The notes: a model not told the origin generated them from the sequence alone. Positions 40,884-50,236 are shown, counted from the first letter of the stretch. The stretch is 50,370 nt of DNA from Bacillus glycinifermentans (GCF_001042475.2 NZ_LECW02000003.1:1-50370); one strand, 5' to 3'. Numbers and translations are program-made.

Positions 40884-40916
40884 TTATATATTTTAAAACC
40901 TTTGGAGGATGTTTAC

Positions 40917-41444
40917 ATGGATAATCAGTTAAAATTGCGTGCGTTGGAAAGAGAAGACTTGCCGTTTGTGCACCGCCTCAATAATGATGCGAAGATCATG
41001 TCTTACTGGTTTGAAGAACCTTATGAAACGTTTGTCGAATTGCAGGATTTATTTGATAAGCATATTCATGACCAAAGCGAACGCCGTTTTATCGTGGAGA
41101 AAGATACAGAAATGATCGGTTTGGTGGAACTGGTCGAGATTGATTATATTCACAGGAGAGCAGAGTTTCAAATCATTATTGATCCTGAACATCAAGGCAA
41201 AGGCTATTCAGCTGATGCAACCTTTTTGGCAATGAATTACGCGTTTTCCGTTTTAAATTTGCACAAACTTTATTTAATCGTCGATGAAGAAAACAAAAAG
41301 GCCATTCATCTTTATAAAAAATGCGGTTTCTCAATCGAAAGCGAGCTTCAGGATGAATTTTTCGTAGACGGCTTTTATCATAATGCGATCAGAATGTGCA
41401 TTTTCCAAAAGGAATTTTTAGCGATAAAACAACGTAAATCGTGA
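40917..41444 (+). CDS. speG: Spermidine/spermine N-acetyltransferase (SpeG-like GNAT)
   Basis: 175 residues from ATG 40917 behind [25 protein letters not shown], then SYWFEEPYE, is the SpeG N-terminus. [20 protein letters not shown] is the acetyl-CoA-binding motif A (QGKGY), and [24 protein letters not shown] completes the GNAT fold. It transfers acetyl groups from acetyl-CoA to polyamines, lowering their toxicity in the cytoplasm. It lies 33 bp after yvdR on the same strand without a terminator, so it may be read with the pump operon. Confidence 0.87.
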   Translation: MDNQLKLRALEREDLPFVHRLNNDAKIMSYWFEEPYETFVELQDLFDKHIHDQSERRFIVEKDTEMIGLVELVEIDYIHRRAEFQIIIDPEHQGKGYSADATFLAMNYAFSVLNLHKLYLIVDEENKKAIHLYKKCGFSIESELQDEFFVDGFYHNAIRMCIFQKEFLAIKQRKS

Positions 41445-41475
41445 CAGCTAGTGTCCGGCTGGACCGGCTTGTAGT

Positions 41476-42473
41476 TTAATTGTGATTGAAAGCATCTAAA
41501 AAGTTCTTCGTTTCTTGATATAAAGCAATCGGATAGATGTTCGGAGCAAGCTGAGGGGATATTCCTGCCAGGCGTTCAGGGTTCAAATCTTGAGCTGCCG
41601 GAAATATCTTCTTTTGCTGTTTTTGAATGCCTGGCCGATGATATCGATCTCTTCTGCCCACGCCGCCCGGTCGTCTGAAGACATAAGGCCGGAGGCGCCC
41701 CATTCTAAAAACGTTTTGATTGTGTTTGACAAATATGTATATCCTTCCGTAAGATCATTCATTTCCCGTTTGTAAGTATTGAGGTTTTGCCTGTTTTTTT
41801 CGCCGGCAAGATTAAATTTTAAGCTGTCTGATGCATGGTGCAGAGCTTTTTTGGTTTGGTGGAACTCTTTTAATAATGCATCGGTTTCTTTTTGAAGTTT
41901 TTCTCCTTTTACTTTTTGACATCCTTCTTTGATCCAGGAAGATACGTCCGTAAAAGCGGTATTGATTTTAATTGAAAATTGGCGCATTGATTCTGAGGCA
42001 TACTTTGTCAAATTAGGCGGGTAAATCATATGAATCAATATGGCTACGGCCACTCCGATAACGGTATCGATGATCCGGTCGAATGCATAATGATTTGATT
42101 GTTGCCCCAATGAAAAAACGAATAAAATGGTGATCGCCGTTTGGTGCAGCCCGACTTGATCTAATTTCAGCCATTTCGAGATCCATAACCCCAACACCAA
42201 TAAAGCGCCCAAAACCCAGCCGTTGTGCGGGACGAACGAGACAATATAAGCGGTCAAAAGGACTCCGATGACTGTACCGGCGATTCGTTTGAGTGAAAAT
42301 TTGACGGTTTTGCCTACTGTTCCATGGAGACATAAAATGACGGAGAGCGGGGCCAAGTAAGGATGATTCGATCCAAACGCTTTTGCGATTTCCCATGATA
42401 ATGCCGAGGCTGCCGCCATCTTCCAAATGAGCATTGTTTTAAATTCAGAATCCCACTTCTTTTTTCTATCCAT
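41476..42473 (-). pseudogene. FUSC-family membrane protein with a C-terminal frameshift
   Basis: The main minus-strand frame (42473-41583, 296 residues) has about six membrane helices (KMAAASALSWEIAKAFGSNH, YLAPLSVILCLHGTVGKTVK, LGALLVLGLWISKW and more) and a cytosolic helical tail: the FUSC/aromatic acid exporter-like layout. Near 41620 it shifts (QAFKNSKRRYF then stop). The other frame continues QQKKIFPAAQDLNPERLAGI and SPQLAPNIYPIALYQETKNF to 41476. One missing A in a run of five (41619-41624) would repair it, giving about 331 residues. The membrane part is untouched, so the truncated protein could still work. Confidence 0.7.
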
Positions 42474-42564
42474 GTTGTTCTGTGTTCCCTTTTTGTGAAA
42501 TATAGGTATATTTTTGTTCTTTTTTTCGCTTTTTATGTGGGTTTCTTTTTGGAATTGTCAACGC

Positions 42565-42762
42565 CTAGTCACTGGACTGGGCATCCCTTTCAAAGATTAA
42601 TTCAAAATAAGCTGCTGATCCGTATCCGGACGTGCCTGGGGCGAAAATTTGAACAAAACGCCATCCTTTACCGGCGTAATCGTGAATGATTTGCTGATAA
42701 TCTACCTTTGGTTTTCTGTTGAACGAGCTCAGCTCGACTCTTACAAATTCGTATTCTTTCAT
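42565..42762 (-). CDS. DUF4177 small protein
   Basis: 65 residues, [40 protein letters not shown], then a [14 protein letters not shown] ending. The alternation of a strand (YEFVRVEL), a helix with GW ([11 protein letters not shown]) and a last strand (YFELIFER) is typical of DUF4177. AAGGAGG precedes the ATG. These small cytosolic proteins have no assigned role. Confidence 0.8.
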   Translation of the reverse strand: MKEYEFVRVELSSFNRKPKVDYQQIIHDYAGKGWRFVQIFAPGTSGYGSAAYFELIFERDAQSSD

Positions 42763-42853
42763 TTTTGAAACCTCCTTGCCAGTTACATACGTACTACAGG
42801 CGTGAAAAGTTTCATCAAACGGACAAAACAGCTTTTTGCAGAAAATGAAGGGA

Positions 42854-42882
42854 TTGACACCTGTTGCATCAAATTATTATGG
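42854..42882 (+). promoter_or_regulatory. Promoter candidate of the ResA-like gene
   Basis: TTGACA (42854-42859), 17 bases, TTATGG (42877-42882). The -35 is perfect and the -10 weak. The gene starts 32 bases later. Confidence 0.5.
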
Positions 42883-42914
42883 GAGATGATGTATGAGTCA
42901 AAGGAGAAAATACA

Positions 42915-43454
42915 ATGAAAACAAAGAAGCGGCTTTTGTTTAAGACCATGATTCTCGTCCTTTTTATTTCAGCAGCGTGGTTCGCTCTTTACCAGCAGTT
43001 TGCTGTTAGCGGTGACAGGAGGGGAAGCGCGGAGCTTCACCAGCCGGCTCCGAACTTTACATTAGCTGAGGTGAACGGCGGAAAAATAGACCTGAAAGAG
43101 CTGAAAGGCAAGGCGGTTGTCGTGAACTTTTGGGGTTCCTGGTGCGGGCCGTGCAAAAGGGAAATGCCGGTCATTCAAAAAGCCTATTCCCGTTATAAAG
43201 GGGAAGATCTTGAAATCGTTGCCGTGAATGTTCAAGAATCAGACGCTGTCGTAAAACGTTTTGTAGACCGCTACGGCTTAACTTTTCCCGTCGCTCTTGA
43301 TAAAAGGGCTGAAGTTTACCGTTCCTGGGAGATTTTTAACCTGCCGACAACGTTTTTCATTGATTCAGAAGGCGATATCATGCGCGCTTATGAAGGAGAA
43401 ATGTCATCCCGCAAGCTCGATCAGTGGATAGACGAATTGCTGAAAAGGGGTTAA
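42915..43454 (+). CDS. ResA-like membrane-anchored thiol-disulfide oxidoreductase
   Basis: 179 residues, ATG after AAAGGAG. Residues 8-28 (LFKTMILVLFISAAWFALYQ) form an uncleaved N-terminal anchor. The thioredoxin fold faces outside, with FWGSWCGPCKREMPVIQKAY (active site WCGPC) and the cis-Pro region FNLPTTFFIDSEG. The family reduces disulfides of apocytochrome c or spore proteins (ResA, StoA in B. subtilis). It has the same length as ResA, but no res or ccd genes lie nearby, so it is a paralogue with an unknown client. Confidence 0.85.
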   Translation: MKTKKRLLFKTMILVLFISAAWFALYQQFAVSGDRRGSAELHQPAPNFTLAEVNGGKIDLKELKGKAVVVNFWGSWCGPCKREMPVIQKAYSRYKGEDLEIVAVNVQESDAVVKRFVDRYGLTFPVALDKRAEVYRSWEIFNLPTTFFIDSEGDIMRAYEGEMSSRKLDQWIDELLKRG

Positions 43455-43568
43455 GGATTGCAGCGGGCGTGTTACGGTCATACACAGCAGCAGGGGCCTG
43501 TGCCTTGATCATAATTCAAGCATTCGCCGAATAGCCATAATGAAGAATGGTTATGAGAGGGAGGCGCG

Positions 43569-44372
43569 ATGTTGAAAACATATCAGGAAACAGCGGTCTT
43601 TGAGCACAAATTCTGGCTTCAGGTTTTGGGGGATCACGCCCGTTTTATTCTTGATTCGTTGGCTGAGAGAGAGAAGGGGGATATTGAGCAGGCAAAGCGG
43701 TTTAAGCAAGCGTTTGATGTGTTGTTGAAGAAAGTCAGCGCTTCCTCTGATTTGTATTCGCTGACGATGGAAGCGGAGGAGTATGCGCTGAGTTTTAGAA
43801 AGTTCAAGCTTTCTATTATTAAAAGGCATTTAACCGGCGATATTAAAATTCATCTTTCTCCAACGTTTATTAATCATATGGTAAATGAGCTGGAAGAATA
43901 TTTGCTTGTCATGAAATATTTGAAAAGAAATGAAGTCCCTCCTATTTTTCACGAACTGCACCATCATATGCTGTGGCTGATGGATGCTGCCGGACACGCG
44001 GGAGCGATCAGCGATGATCTCGACGGAGTGGAAAAACGCTTGAAAAAAAAGAGCCGGGGATTTGAGAAGCATTTTGAACAGTTTTATTTGAAGTCTGTGG
44101 AGCTTACCGGTTATTTAAGAGCCAATGTTGAATCGTTTCCGGCTCTTAGAAAAATGAATGAGGACATTAAGCTTGAAATCGATTTATTCCGCACTTTTCT
44201 CCACGAGATAGAGGAATTGGAGTTATCCGATCAGGTACTCGGTACGTTTTCAGCGCTTATGGCAGACCATATGATGAGGGAAGAATGCTACTACTTAATG
44301 AAGATCGCCGAATCGACAAATACGCAAAAGCCTGCATGTGATCCCGCAAAGCCGCGTCTGCAGGAAAATTAA
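43569..44372 (+). CDS. DUF2935 protein, predicted metal-binding helical bundle
   Basis: 267 residues, start ATG 43569 behind GAGAGGGAGG. Two repeated four-helix halves start with FEHKFWLQVLGDHARFILDS and, in the second, FLHEIEELELSDQVLG. Conserved His/Glu positions (EHKFWLQVLGDHA, LHHHMLWLMDAAGHAGAI, ADHMMREECYYLMKI) are those expected to bind a di-metal centre in DUF2935 proteins. No membrane segment. The physiological role is unknown. Confidence 0.85.
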   Translation: MLKTYQETAVFEHKFWLQVLGDHARFILDSLAEREKGDIEQAKRFKQAFDVLLKKVSASSDLYSLTMEAEEYALSFRKFKLSIIKRHLTGDIKIHLSPTFINHMVNELEEYLLVMKYLKRNEVPPIFHELHHHMLWLMDAAGHAGAISDDLDGVEKRLKKKSRGFEKHFEQFYLKSVELTGYLRANVESFPALRKMNEDIKLEIDLFRTFLHEIEELELSDQVLGTFSALMADHMMREECYYLMKIAESTNTQKPACDPAKPRLQEN

Positions 44373-44504
44373 AGCGTACGTCAGTATGTTTTTTATGACC
44401 GCATTTTGTTAAAGAAATCCATTTTGTTTCCGATGAACAAAATAGGACAGCAATTTGCGATAAGAAAAGGAAAATATTATGAGGAGGAAAGGAGAATACC
44501 TACC

Positions 44505-45413
44505 TTGCTGAGAAAACAAAAATGGCTGGCGCTTTTTCTGATTGTCTTTATCGCTCTGGCGGGTGCTGATTCAGCTTTAGCCGAAACGCCTTCCGGGAAA
44601 GACAAAGCCATGTATGTATGGAATGTTCGGCAGGAAATGAATACGCTGGACAACCGGAACAAGCTGATCAGCTTTGCTTTGCAAAAAGGGATCAATTTGA
44701 TGTATGTCATGACAGGAGATTACCTGAAAACTGATCCGTATAAATATGAAATGCTGAATGCTGCAGCTGCTCAAAACGGAATCAAGGTTTACGCATTAAA
44801 CGGCGATAAATCGTGGGGGCAGCGTCAAAATGAAGCGTTAAACCAGATGCAACAGATTTATGATTTCAATCAAAAGGTCTCAGCCGAGAAAAGGTTTTCC
44901 GGTATTCAATTTGATATTGAACCGTATTTAAACTGCGAATGGAAGGATAAAGAGGCCCGGAAAACGCTGATCAAAGACTATTTGGATCTTCTGGCTAAGC
45001 TTAAGACTAAGGCTGCATCTGAGCCGGGGCAGATTCCGATGTCCGCGGCAATCCCGTTTTGGTGGGACGGAGCGGAATACGATTATGTTTATCAAGGAAC
45101 CGCAAAAAAATTGGCTTATCATGTGATCGATATGATGGACGGGGGCGTGACGATGATGGCCTACCGAAATACCGCAGCAGGAATCATTTCGATCTCAGAA
45201 GGGGAAGCCGATTATGCGGCCAAAACAGGAAAACCCTTTTCCGTCGCTGTAGAAACGAAGGATCTTCCAGAGGCCTATACAACTTTTTTTGGAAAAACGG
45301 AAACCGACATGAACCAAGAGCTCGATATCGTCGACTCGCGCTATGCAAACCTTTCCGTTTACAGGGGATTAGCCATCCATTCGTATGAATATTTCCGGTT
45401 GATGAAGCCGTGA
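44505..45413 (+). CDS. Secreted TIM-barrel-like protein of unknown activity
   Basis: 302 residues from TTG 44505; the strong AAAGGAG just upstream and the resulting signal peptide (KWLALFLIVFIALAGADSAL, cleaved at ALA-ET) decide this start over the longer frame from 44406. The mature part has features of a glycoside-hydrolase-like barrel: an early strand MYVWNV, GIQFDIEPYLNCEWKD (a D-x-E pattern on strand 4), AAIPFWWDGAEYD, MMAYRN and AVETKDLPEAYTTFFG. D-I-E in FDIEPY could be catalytic. No exact family recognised; a cell-wall or polysaccharide role is plausible. Confidence 0.75.
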   Translation: MLRKQKWLALFLIVFIALAGADSALAETPSGKDKAMYVWNVRQEMNTLDNRNKLISFALQKGINLMYVMTGDYLKTDPYKYEMLNAAAAQNGIKVYALNGDKSWGQRQNEALNQMQQIYDFNQKVSAEKRFSGIQFDIEPYLNCEWKDKEARKTLIKDYLDLLAKLKTKAASEPGQIPMSAAIPFWWDGAEYDYVYQGTAKKLAYHVIDMMDGGVTMMAYRNTAAGIISISEGEADYAAKTGKPFSVAVETKDLPEAYTTFFGKTETDMNQELDIVDSRYANLSVYRGLAIHSYEYFRLMKP

Positions 45414-45525
45414 GACCGGAATTCCGGAAAACACGCTGCTTTACCTTTGCGTATGAAAAAAGATAACATGTAGACAAAGGCCGGGATATCGATTTCGTCT
45501 GTCCTAAAATACGGAGGTAATAAAT

Positions 45526-45825
45526 GTGAGGGAAGAGCAGCACGTCATTTCCGCGATTTCTTATCATAAAACAGAAAAGATCATCGAATTCAATCAGCAA
45601 AAATATTTAAAAATACAGCACCGTCTGCATTTATACAAAGATAAAATCCAAAGCGCAAGCCGTCAATTTCGTTTGGAACATATCCATGATATATCATACA
45701 GGCCCTTCACTGACGCCGGCCTGCTTTATCTCCATACAAACCAGGGGGTCTTCGCATTTGAGGTAAACGGAGATCCCGGGCATTTTATTCATTCCTATAA
45801 AAAACTGAAAAGTTCGATTAAATAA
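45526..45825 (+). CDS. Hypothetical PH-like small protein
   Basis: 99 residues, GTG start after GGAGGTAATAAAT. Beta-rich pattern (IIEFNQQKYLKIQHRLHLYK, HIHDISYRPFTDAGLLYLHT, NQGVFAFEV) ending with helix GHFIHSYKKLKSSI, as in small bacterial PH-like domains. No signal peptide or membrane segment. No named family recognised. Confidence 0.65.
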   Translation: MREEQHVISAISYHKTEKIIEFNQQKYLKIQHRLHLYKDKIQSASRQFRLEHIHDISYRPFTDAGLLYLHTNQGVFAFEVNGDPGHFIHSYKKLKSSIK

Positions 45826-46150
45826 ATTAGAATATATGTGATGTTTTTAGCAGTAAATGTTAGAATGGATGCTGGGAATTTTATGAAAATTTGTATCAGG
45901 AAAGTACCTCTGGGTACAAATTTACATACCGTTTGACCTTATTCGATTCATTGGAGATTACGGCCTTATGTCACTTGGCGGTCCCCGCCTGACACTGCTA
46001 TGCTTGATATCAGAGCGTCCGTCCTAGGCTGTTGACTCCATTTTGAGCGAAAGAATGGAGCGCTTTTACAAATACCATCCGGTGCTTAACGCTTCTACAT
46101 ATTCTGCATACATACCCATTCACTTTCAATCAAAGAAGAGAGGACAGCTA

Positions 46151-46756
46151 ATGAAAAAGAACACACTGAATACGGTTCAAAAAATCATAGATGCCGGCTG
46201 CCGGCTGTTTGCCCAAAATGGCTATTCGGCAACCTCGGTAGATGAAATCATGAAGGAAGCAGGTTATTCAAAAGCTACGTTTTATCTATACTTTAAATCC
46301 AAAGAGTCATTATTTCTTCATATTATGAATGAACAGATGGAAGAGCGTTTTCTGATCAGCATGAAATGTTTTCAGAAAAAGACTTTGAGGGGTTTGTTGA
46401 CAGGAATCGAATACTTGATTCAAAAAACAAATAAAGAGCATACGACGGCTTTATTTTTGGAATTTATGGCCAACAGCCACAGATATCCGGAAATTGAGAA
46501 GAAAATCGCATTATTGTATGAACGGTGGAGAGAATTTTTTGTTTTGCTGATCGAGCAGCTGCAGGAGGAAGGAATCGTTCAGACCCAAATTCCCCCGAGG
46601 GTTTTGGCTTCGACCATGATCGCGATTTTTAGCGGCTATAACCATCAGCATCACGCAGATCCCTCGATCAACAAAAAGGAACAGCTTCAATCGATCATTT
46701 TTTTGCTCAATCCCAATATCCATTCTCAATTACGGGATAAAATATTCAATACATAA
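46151..46756 (+). CDS. TetR-family transcriptional regulator
   Basis: 201 residues from ATG 46151 after AGAGGACAG; an open frame runs further upstream but lacks a site. TVQKIIDAGCRLFAQNGYSA, TSVDEIMKEAGYSKATFYLY and FKSKESLFLHIM are the TetR HTH. The C-terminal domain is helical with a hydrophobic pocket region (TALFLEFMANSHRYPEIEKK). No obvious target gene is adjacent; the next gene is convergent. Ligand unknown. Confidence 0.85.
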   Translation: MKKNTLNTVQKIIDAGCRLFAQNGYSATSVDEIMKEAGYSKATFYLYFKSKESLFLHIMNEQMEERFLISMKCFQKKTLRGLLTGIEYLIQKTNKEHTTALFLEFMANSHRYPEIEKKIALLYERWREFFVLLIEQLQEEGIVQTQIPPRVLASTMIAIFSGYNHQHHADPSINKKEQLQSIIFLLNPNIHSQLRDKIFNT

Positions 46757-46782
46757 CAAATGCCTTTATTACATCCGGCGAA

Positions 46783-46813
46783 AGAGACTGCAGACAACGT
46801 CTGCAGTCTTCCT
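46783..46813. terminator. Bidirectional terminator between convergent genes
   Basis: AGACTGCAGAC and GTCTGCAGTCT form a perfect 11-bp stem around two bases, followed by TCCTTT. It ends at the stop codon of the minus-strand kinase gene. Confidence 0.8.
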
Positions 46814-47353
46814 TTATACAAGACGCGCTTCAGGTTCTGCCCGCTTTATAATTTCATTCAGCGTTTCTTCCTGCGTCAAATCAGATGAATCAATCCAAAG
46901 CCCTATTTTCGGATTTTCTTTTGCCAAAATGCTGTAAAGGGCTTCAACCTCCCAGATGCGGTAGCCTGTTTTATTGCGCTTTTTTTCTCTGTCGATAATG
47001 GCTTCAATATTTGGATGCAGCGTGATGAAGTAAAGGGGGTGTACTTCAAATTCTTGAAGAAAAGTATTCACTTCTTTTCCTAAATAAATATCCTGCAAAA
47101 CAACTGAAAATCCCGCTTGATAGTACATTTCCGCAACCTTTGCCGCCATCCTGTAGCGAAGTCTTAACTGTTCTTCCGCGCCTTCCCTGCCATCAGGCGA
47201 CATATCGATGCGACCATGGACAATCATCTTCCGGAATATATCGCCCTTAACGTGAACACCCTGATCGAATTGTCCGGCCAACATCTGGGAAATCGTTGAT
47301 TTTCCTGAAGCCATGATTCCGGTAATAATATAAATCCCTTTTTTTAGGGTCAA
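46814..47353 (-). CDS. P-loop kinase-like protein (phosphotransferase type)
   Basis: 179 residues, TTG start at 47353 with GGAGG seven bases upstream on the minus strand. KGIYIITGIMASGKSTISQM is Walker A (GIMASGKST). HVKGDIFRKMIVHGRIDMSP, VVLQDIYLG and PNIEAIIDREKKRNKTGYRI (lid arginines) fit small-molecule kinases and chloramphenicol-phosphotransferase-like proteins. Substrate unknown. It resembles the kinase at 33741 in general plan only. Confidence 0.75.
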   Translation of the reverse strand: MTLKKGIYIITGIMASGKSTISQMLAGQFDQGVHVKGDIFRKMIVHGRIDMSPDGREGAEEQLRLRYRMAAKVAEMYYQAGFSVVLQDIYLGKEVNTFLQEFEVHPLYFITLHPNIEAIIDREKKRNKTGYRIWEVEALYSILAKENPKIGLWIDSSDLTQEETLNEIIKRAEPEARLV

Positions 47354-47528
47354 CTTAATTCCTCCAAATCATTTAGAAAGGGTTTGTATATGCATATTCA
47401 TGTTCTATCTTTTTTATTTTAAATCAAAAGGAGGCTTTCTTATTAAAAAATGAAACTTTAAGTTCATATGAACGTAAATATAGACAAGAGGAAAAGTCAT
47501 ACTGTACGGCCGGCGAGGAGGGGAAAGA

Positions 47529-47669
47529 ATGAAAGTCATGATCGGTTCTATCATTTTGCTGATGATCATAGGGTTTGGAGTATGGCTGATGCTAAGCCCG
47601 CTTTTTAAAAAAATCGGGAGCGGAGCGAGCAAGATCAAGAAAACGCTGGAGGATGACGGGGATGAATGA
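47529..47669 (+). CDS. Small membrane protein coupled to the SPFH gene
   Basis: 46 residues, ATG 47529 with GAGGGGAAAG upstream. MIGSIILLMIIGFGVWLMLS is one membrane helix, followed by a basic then acidic tail (KIKKTLEDDGDE). Its stop overlaps the start of the SPFH-domain gene by 8 bases, a strong sign of translational coupling. It may be a subunit or partner of that membrane protein. Confidence 0.7.
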   Translation: MKVMIGSIILLMIIGFGVWLMLSPLFKKIGSGASKIKKTLEDDGDE

Positions 47670-48495
47670 CATTCAAACAAAAAAGAATAAAGGCAAAGCA
47701 TGGCTTGGCGGAATCATCACAGCGGTCGCCTTAATTGCAGGGGGATTTTTGGCATCGCTGTTTATCGAAAAGATTCCGAATGGCTACGTTGGAGTCGTGT
47801 ACTCTCCAAACGGGGGCGTAAAATCGGAAACGCTTGATCAAGGCTGGCATTTCGTCGGACTGTTTGACAAGGTGACGGAGTATCCGGTCCGGATGCAGAC
47901 CGTAAACAACCAGGACATTCAAGTAGCAACCTCCGACGGAAAAAACATTTCAATGGATATCGCCTATAACTATGTCGTCCAGCCTGATAAAGTGGTAGAG
48001 CTGTTCAACAAATTTGGAGCCGTGGATATATCATCGATTGAAGACAGCTATCTAAAAACAAGGCTGTGGGACGCTGCAAGAAAGTCGATATCGAAATATT
48101 CAGTCATCGATACGTACGGCCAAAAGTCTTCTGAAGCTGCAGCGGAAATTCAAAAAACGTTTGCAGATGATATGAAAAGGCTCGGTTTTGTCATCGACGA
48201 TTTAACCCTCGGGGTTCCAAAGCCTGATAAAGCGACGCAAGAAGCGATCGATGCGCGTGTCAAATCATCGCAGGAACTGGAAAGAACGCAGACTGAGCTC
48301 AAAATTGCCGAAGCTGAAGCGAAGAAGAAAAAGATCGAAGCGGAAGGGATCGCAGAGTATAATGAAATTATCAAAAAATCAATGTCAGACGAAATGATTC
48401 AATACCAATGGATACAAAAGTGGGACGGAAAAATGCCGAAGGCTACGGGTTCGAATGCTTTCATCCAGCTTCCGCAAGATGAAAACGATAAATAG
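47662..48495 (+). CDS. SPFH/prohibitin-family membrane protein
   Basis: 277 residues from ATG 47662 (GGAGG nine bases upstream; the ATG at 47653 is too close). AWLGGIITAVALIAGGFLAS is an N-terminal membrane anchor. IPNGYVGVVYSPNGGVKSET and LDQGWHFVGLFDKVTEYPVR open the SPFH domain, and a long Glu/Ala/Lys coiled coil (ELERTQTELKIAEAEAKKKK) follows. The tail IQYQWIQKWDGKMPKATGSN is the usual prohibitin-like ending. Such proteins form large ring assemblies at the membrane and organise microdomains or proteases. Confidence 0.85.
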   Translation: MNDIQTKKNKGKAWLGGIITAVALIAGGFLASLFIEKIPNGYVGVVYSPNGGVKSETLDQGWHFVGLFDKVTEYPVRMQTVNNQDIQVATSDGKNISMDIAYNYVVQPDKVVELFNKFGAVDISSIEDSYLKTRLWDAARKSISKYSVIDTYGQKSSEAAAEIQKTFADDMKRLGFVIDDLTLGVPKPDKATQEAIDARVKSSQELERTQTELKIAEAEAKKKKIEAEGIAEYNEIIKKSMSDEMIQYQWIQKWDGKMPKATGSNAFIQLPQDENDK

Positions 48496-48511
48496 TTCAA
48501 ACACATCCGTG

Positions 48512-48547
48512 AAAAATCCCTTACCTGTCTAAGGGTTTTTTCGCGTA
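48512..48547 (+). terminator. Terminator of the SPFH gene
   Basis: AATCCCTTA and TAAGGGTTT pair, followed by TTTTCG. Confidence 0.85.
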
Positions 48548-48576
48548 TTTGATTGAAAAAGGAAGGAGAGTGGAAA

Positions 48577-49335
48577 ATGATTGCTTCGAACGACATCCTT
48601 TTGACATGGAGAAAATTTGACCGTTTTCCGATGGAAACGCTGACGAAAGCGTGGTATGATCAGCGGGCCGGCGAAAAGAAGCAGCGTGATGTGTCTTTAA
48701 TGAAAGAGCATTACCGCCAATACGGGATTTCAGGCAATTGCTTTGACCTGGCGATTTGGCTGCTTGACGAATTTCAAAAAAACGGGATAGAAGCTTATCC
48801 GATAGGGCATCATTTCAAAACAGACGGCGCGCATGCCGCGGTGATCGCCCTTGATGAAAAAGGTCGGCGTTTTTTATGCGATTTGGGTGACCAATGGCTG
48901 CAGCCGATTTTAGTGGACGTTGACTCCGAAGACTATACCGTTGAAAAATTGAGCGGTTTTTTTCCGGCTGCCCAGGTTCAAGTGAGGCCCCTCTCAGAGC
49001 GAATAGAAATCGTCTACCACAGGCCTAACGGAAAAACGTCAACCCAAATCTATCACCCGGAGCCTGTCGACAAGAAGCTTTTTTTAGAAGCCGCTGAATA
49101 TTCTCAAACCGTATTAAGCGGTGAGCCGCTATTGGAATGCCGGGTGCCGTATCAAGGTGAAACGGCGCATTGGGAGTTTTCCGGCTGGAACAGCTGGTTG
49201 AGCACAAGCAGGGGGTTGGTCACAGAGCCCGCATACGGCGATGTTGAAGGGTGGGTCGAAAAAATTCATCACATGACCGGGTATAACAAACATGTCCTGA
49301 GCGAAGCCTTGGAGATTTACAGCTTACGAACGTAA
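48577..49335 (+). CDS. Arylamine N-acetyltransferase/transglutaminase-like protein
   Basis: 252 residues from ATG 48577 (GGAAGGAGAG upstream). GISGNCFDLAIWLLDEFQ carries a likely catalytic Cys, DGAHAAVIALDEKGRRFLCD a His, and CDLGDQWLQP an Asp, in the order C-H-D of the NAT/papain-like acyltransferases. The rest is beta-rich with WEFSGWNSWLSTSRG near the end. The fold call is from motif order only. It could acetylate arylamines or be a cytosolic cysteine hydrolase. The next gene is thyA, 60 bp downstream. Confidence 0.65.
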   Translation: MIASNDILLTWRKFDRFPMETLTKAWYDQRAGEKKQRDVSLMKEHYRQYGISGNCFDLAIWLLDEFQKNGIEAYPIGHHFKTDGAHAAVIALDEKGRRFLCDLGDQWLQPILVDVDSEDYTVEKLSGFFPAAQVQVRPLSERIEIVYHRPNGKTSTQIYHPEPVDKKLFLEAAEYSQTVLSGEPLLECRVPYQGETAHWEFSGWNSWLSTSRGLVTEPAYGDVEGWVEKIHHMTGYNKHVLSEALEIYSLRT

Positions 49336-49395
49336 GATTTTTCTATTGAAAAAAACGAATTTTATTCATATCATTTTTGGTGAGGAGAGGATAAC

Positions 49396-50235
49396 ATGAG
49401 CCACTATGATCAACAATACAACGCAATCATCCAAAAAATCATTGAAACCGGCATTTCTGATGAAGAATATGACGTGCGGACAAGGTGGGATTCAGACGGC
49501 ACTCCGGCCCATACATTGAGCATCATTAGTCAGAAGATGCGTTTTGACAATTCAGAAGTTCCGATTTTGACGACGAAAAAAGTGGCTTGGAAGACGGCGA
49601 TTAAAGAATTGCTGTGGATCTGGCAGCTTAAATCAAACGATGTCCGGACGCTTCAGGATATGGGCGTGCACATCTGGGATCAGTGGAGGCTTGAAGACGG
49701 CACGATCGGTGCGGCTTACGGGCATCAATTAGGCAAGAAAAACAGAACGATAAACGGCGAAAAAGTAGATCAGGTCGATTATTTGCTTCATCAATTAAAG
49801 CATAACCCGTCATCGCGAAGACATATCACGATGCTGTGGAACCCGGACGATTTGGATGATATGGCGCTGACGCCGTGCGTATACGAAACGCAATGGTATG
49901 TAAAGGAAGGAAAACTATCCTTGGAAGTAAGGGCGAGAAGCAATGATATGGCATTGGGAAATCCGTTTAACGTGTTCCAGTATAATGTATTGCAGCGGAT
50001 GATAGCTCAAGTGCTGGGATATGAACTCGGCGAATATATTTTCAATATCGGGGACTGCCACATCTATACCCGTCATATCGACAATTTACATATTCAGCTC
50101 AAACGCGAGCAGTACGAGGCTCCAAAGCTGTGGATCAATCCGGACGTTCAAAATTTTTACGACTTTACGATTAACGATTTTAAATTGATCGATTATAAGC
50201 ACGGCGACAAGCTGACGTTTGAAGTTGCAGTATAA
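49396..50235 (+). CDS. thyA: Thymidylate synthase ThyA
   Basis: 279 residues, exactly the length of B. subtilis ThyA. WDSDGTPAHTLSIISQKMRF opens the fold. HIWDQWRLEDGTIGAAYGHQ is the folate site region. MALTPCVYETQWYVKEGKLS holds the catalytic Cys (TPC); the usual PxCHxxxQ motif reads PCVYETQW here, as in the B. subtilis/phi3T ThyA type. RSNDMALGNPFNVFQYNVLQ binds dUMP. It methylates dUMP to dTMP using methylene-tetrahydrofolate, producing dihydrofolate. GAGGAGAGG lies before the ATG. The frame is intact. The dUTPase at 32496 supplies its substrate. Confidence 0.95.
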   Translation: MSHYDQQYNAIIQKIIETGISDEEYDVRTRWDSDGTPAHTLSIISQKMRFDNSEVPILTTKKVAWKTAIKELLWIWQLKSNDVRTLQDMGVHIWDQWRLEDGTIGAAYGHQLGKKNRTINGEKVDQVDYLLHQLKHNPSSRRHITMLWNPDDLDDMALTPCVYETQWYVKEGKLSLEVRARSNDMALGNPFNVFQYNVLQRMIAQVLGYELGEYIFNIGDCHIYTRHIDNLHIQLKREQYEAPKLWINPDVQNFYDFTINDFKLIDYKHGDKLTFEVAV

Positions 50236-50236
50236 A

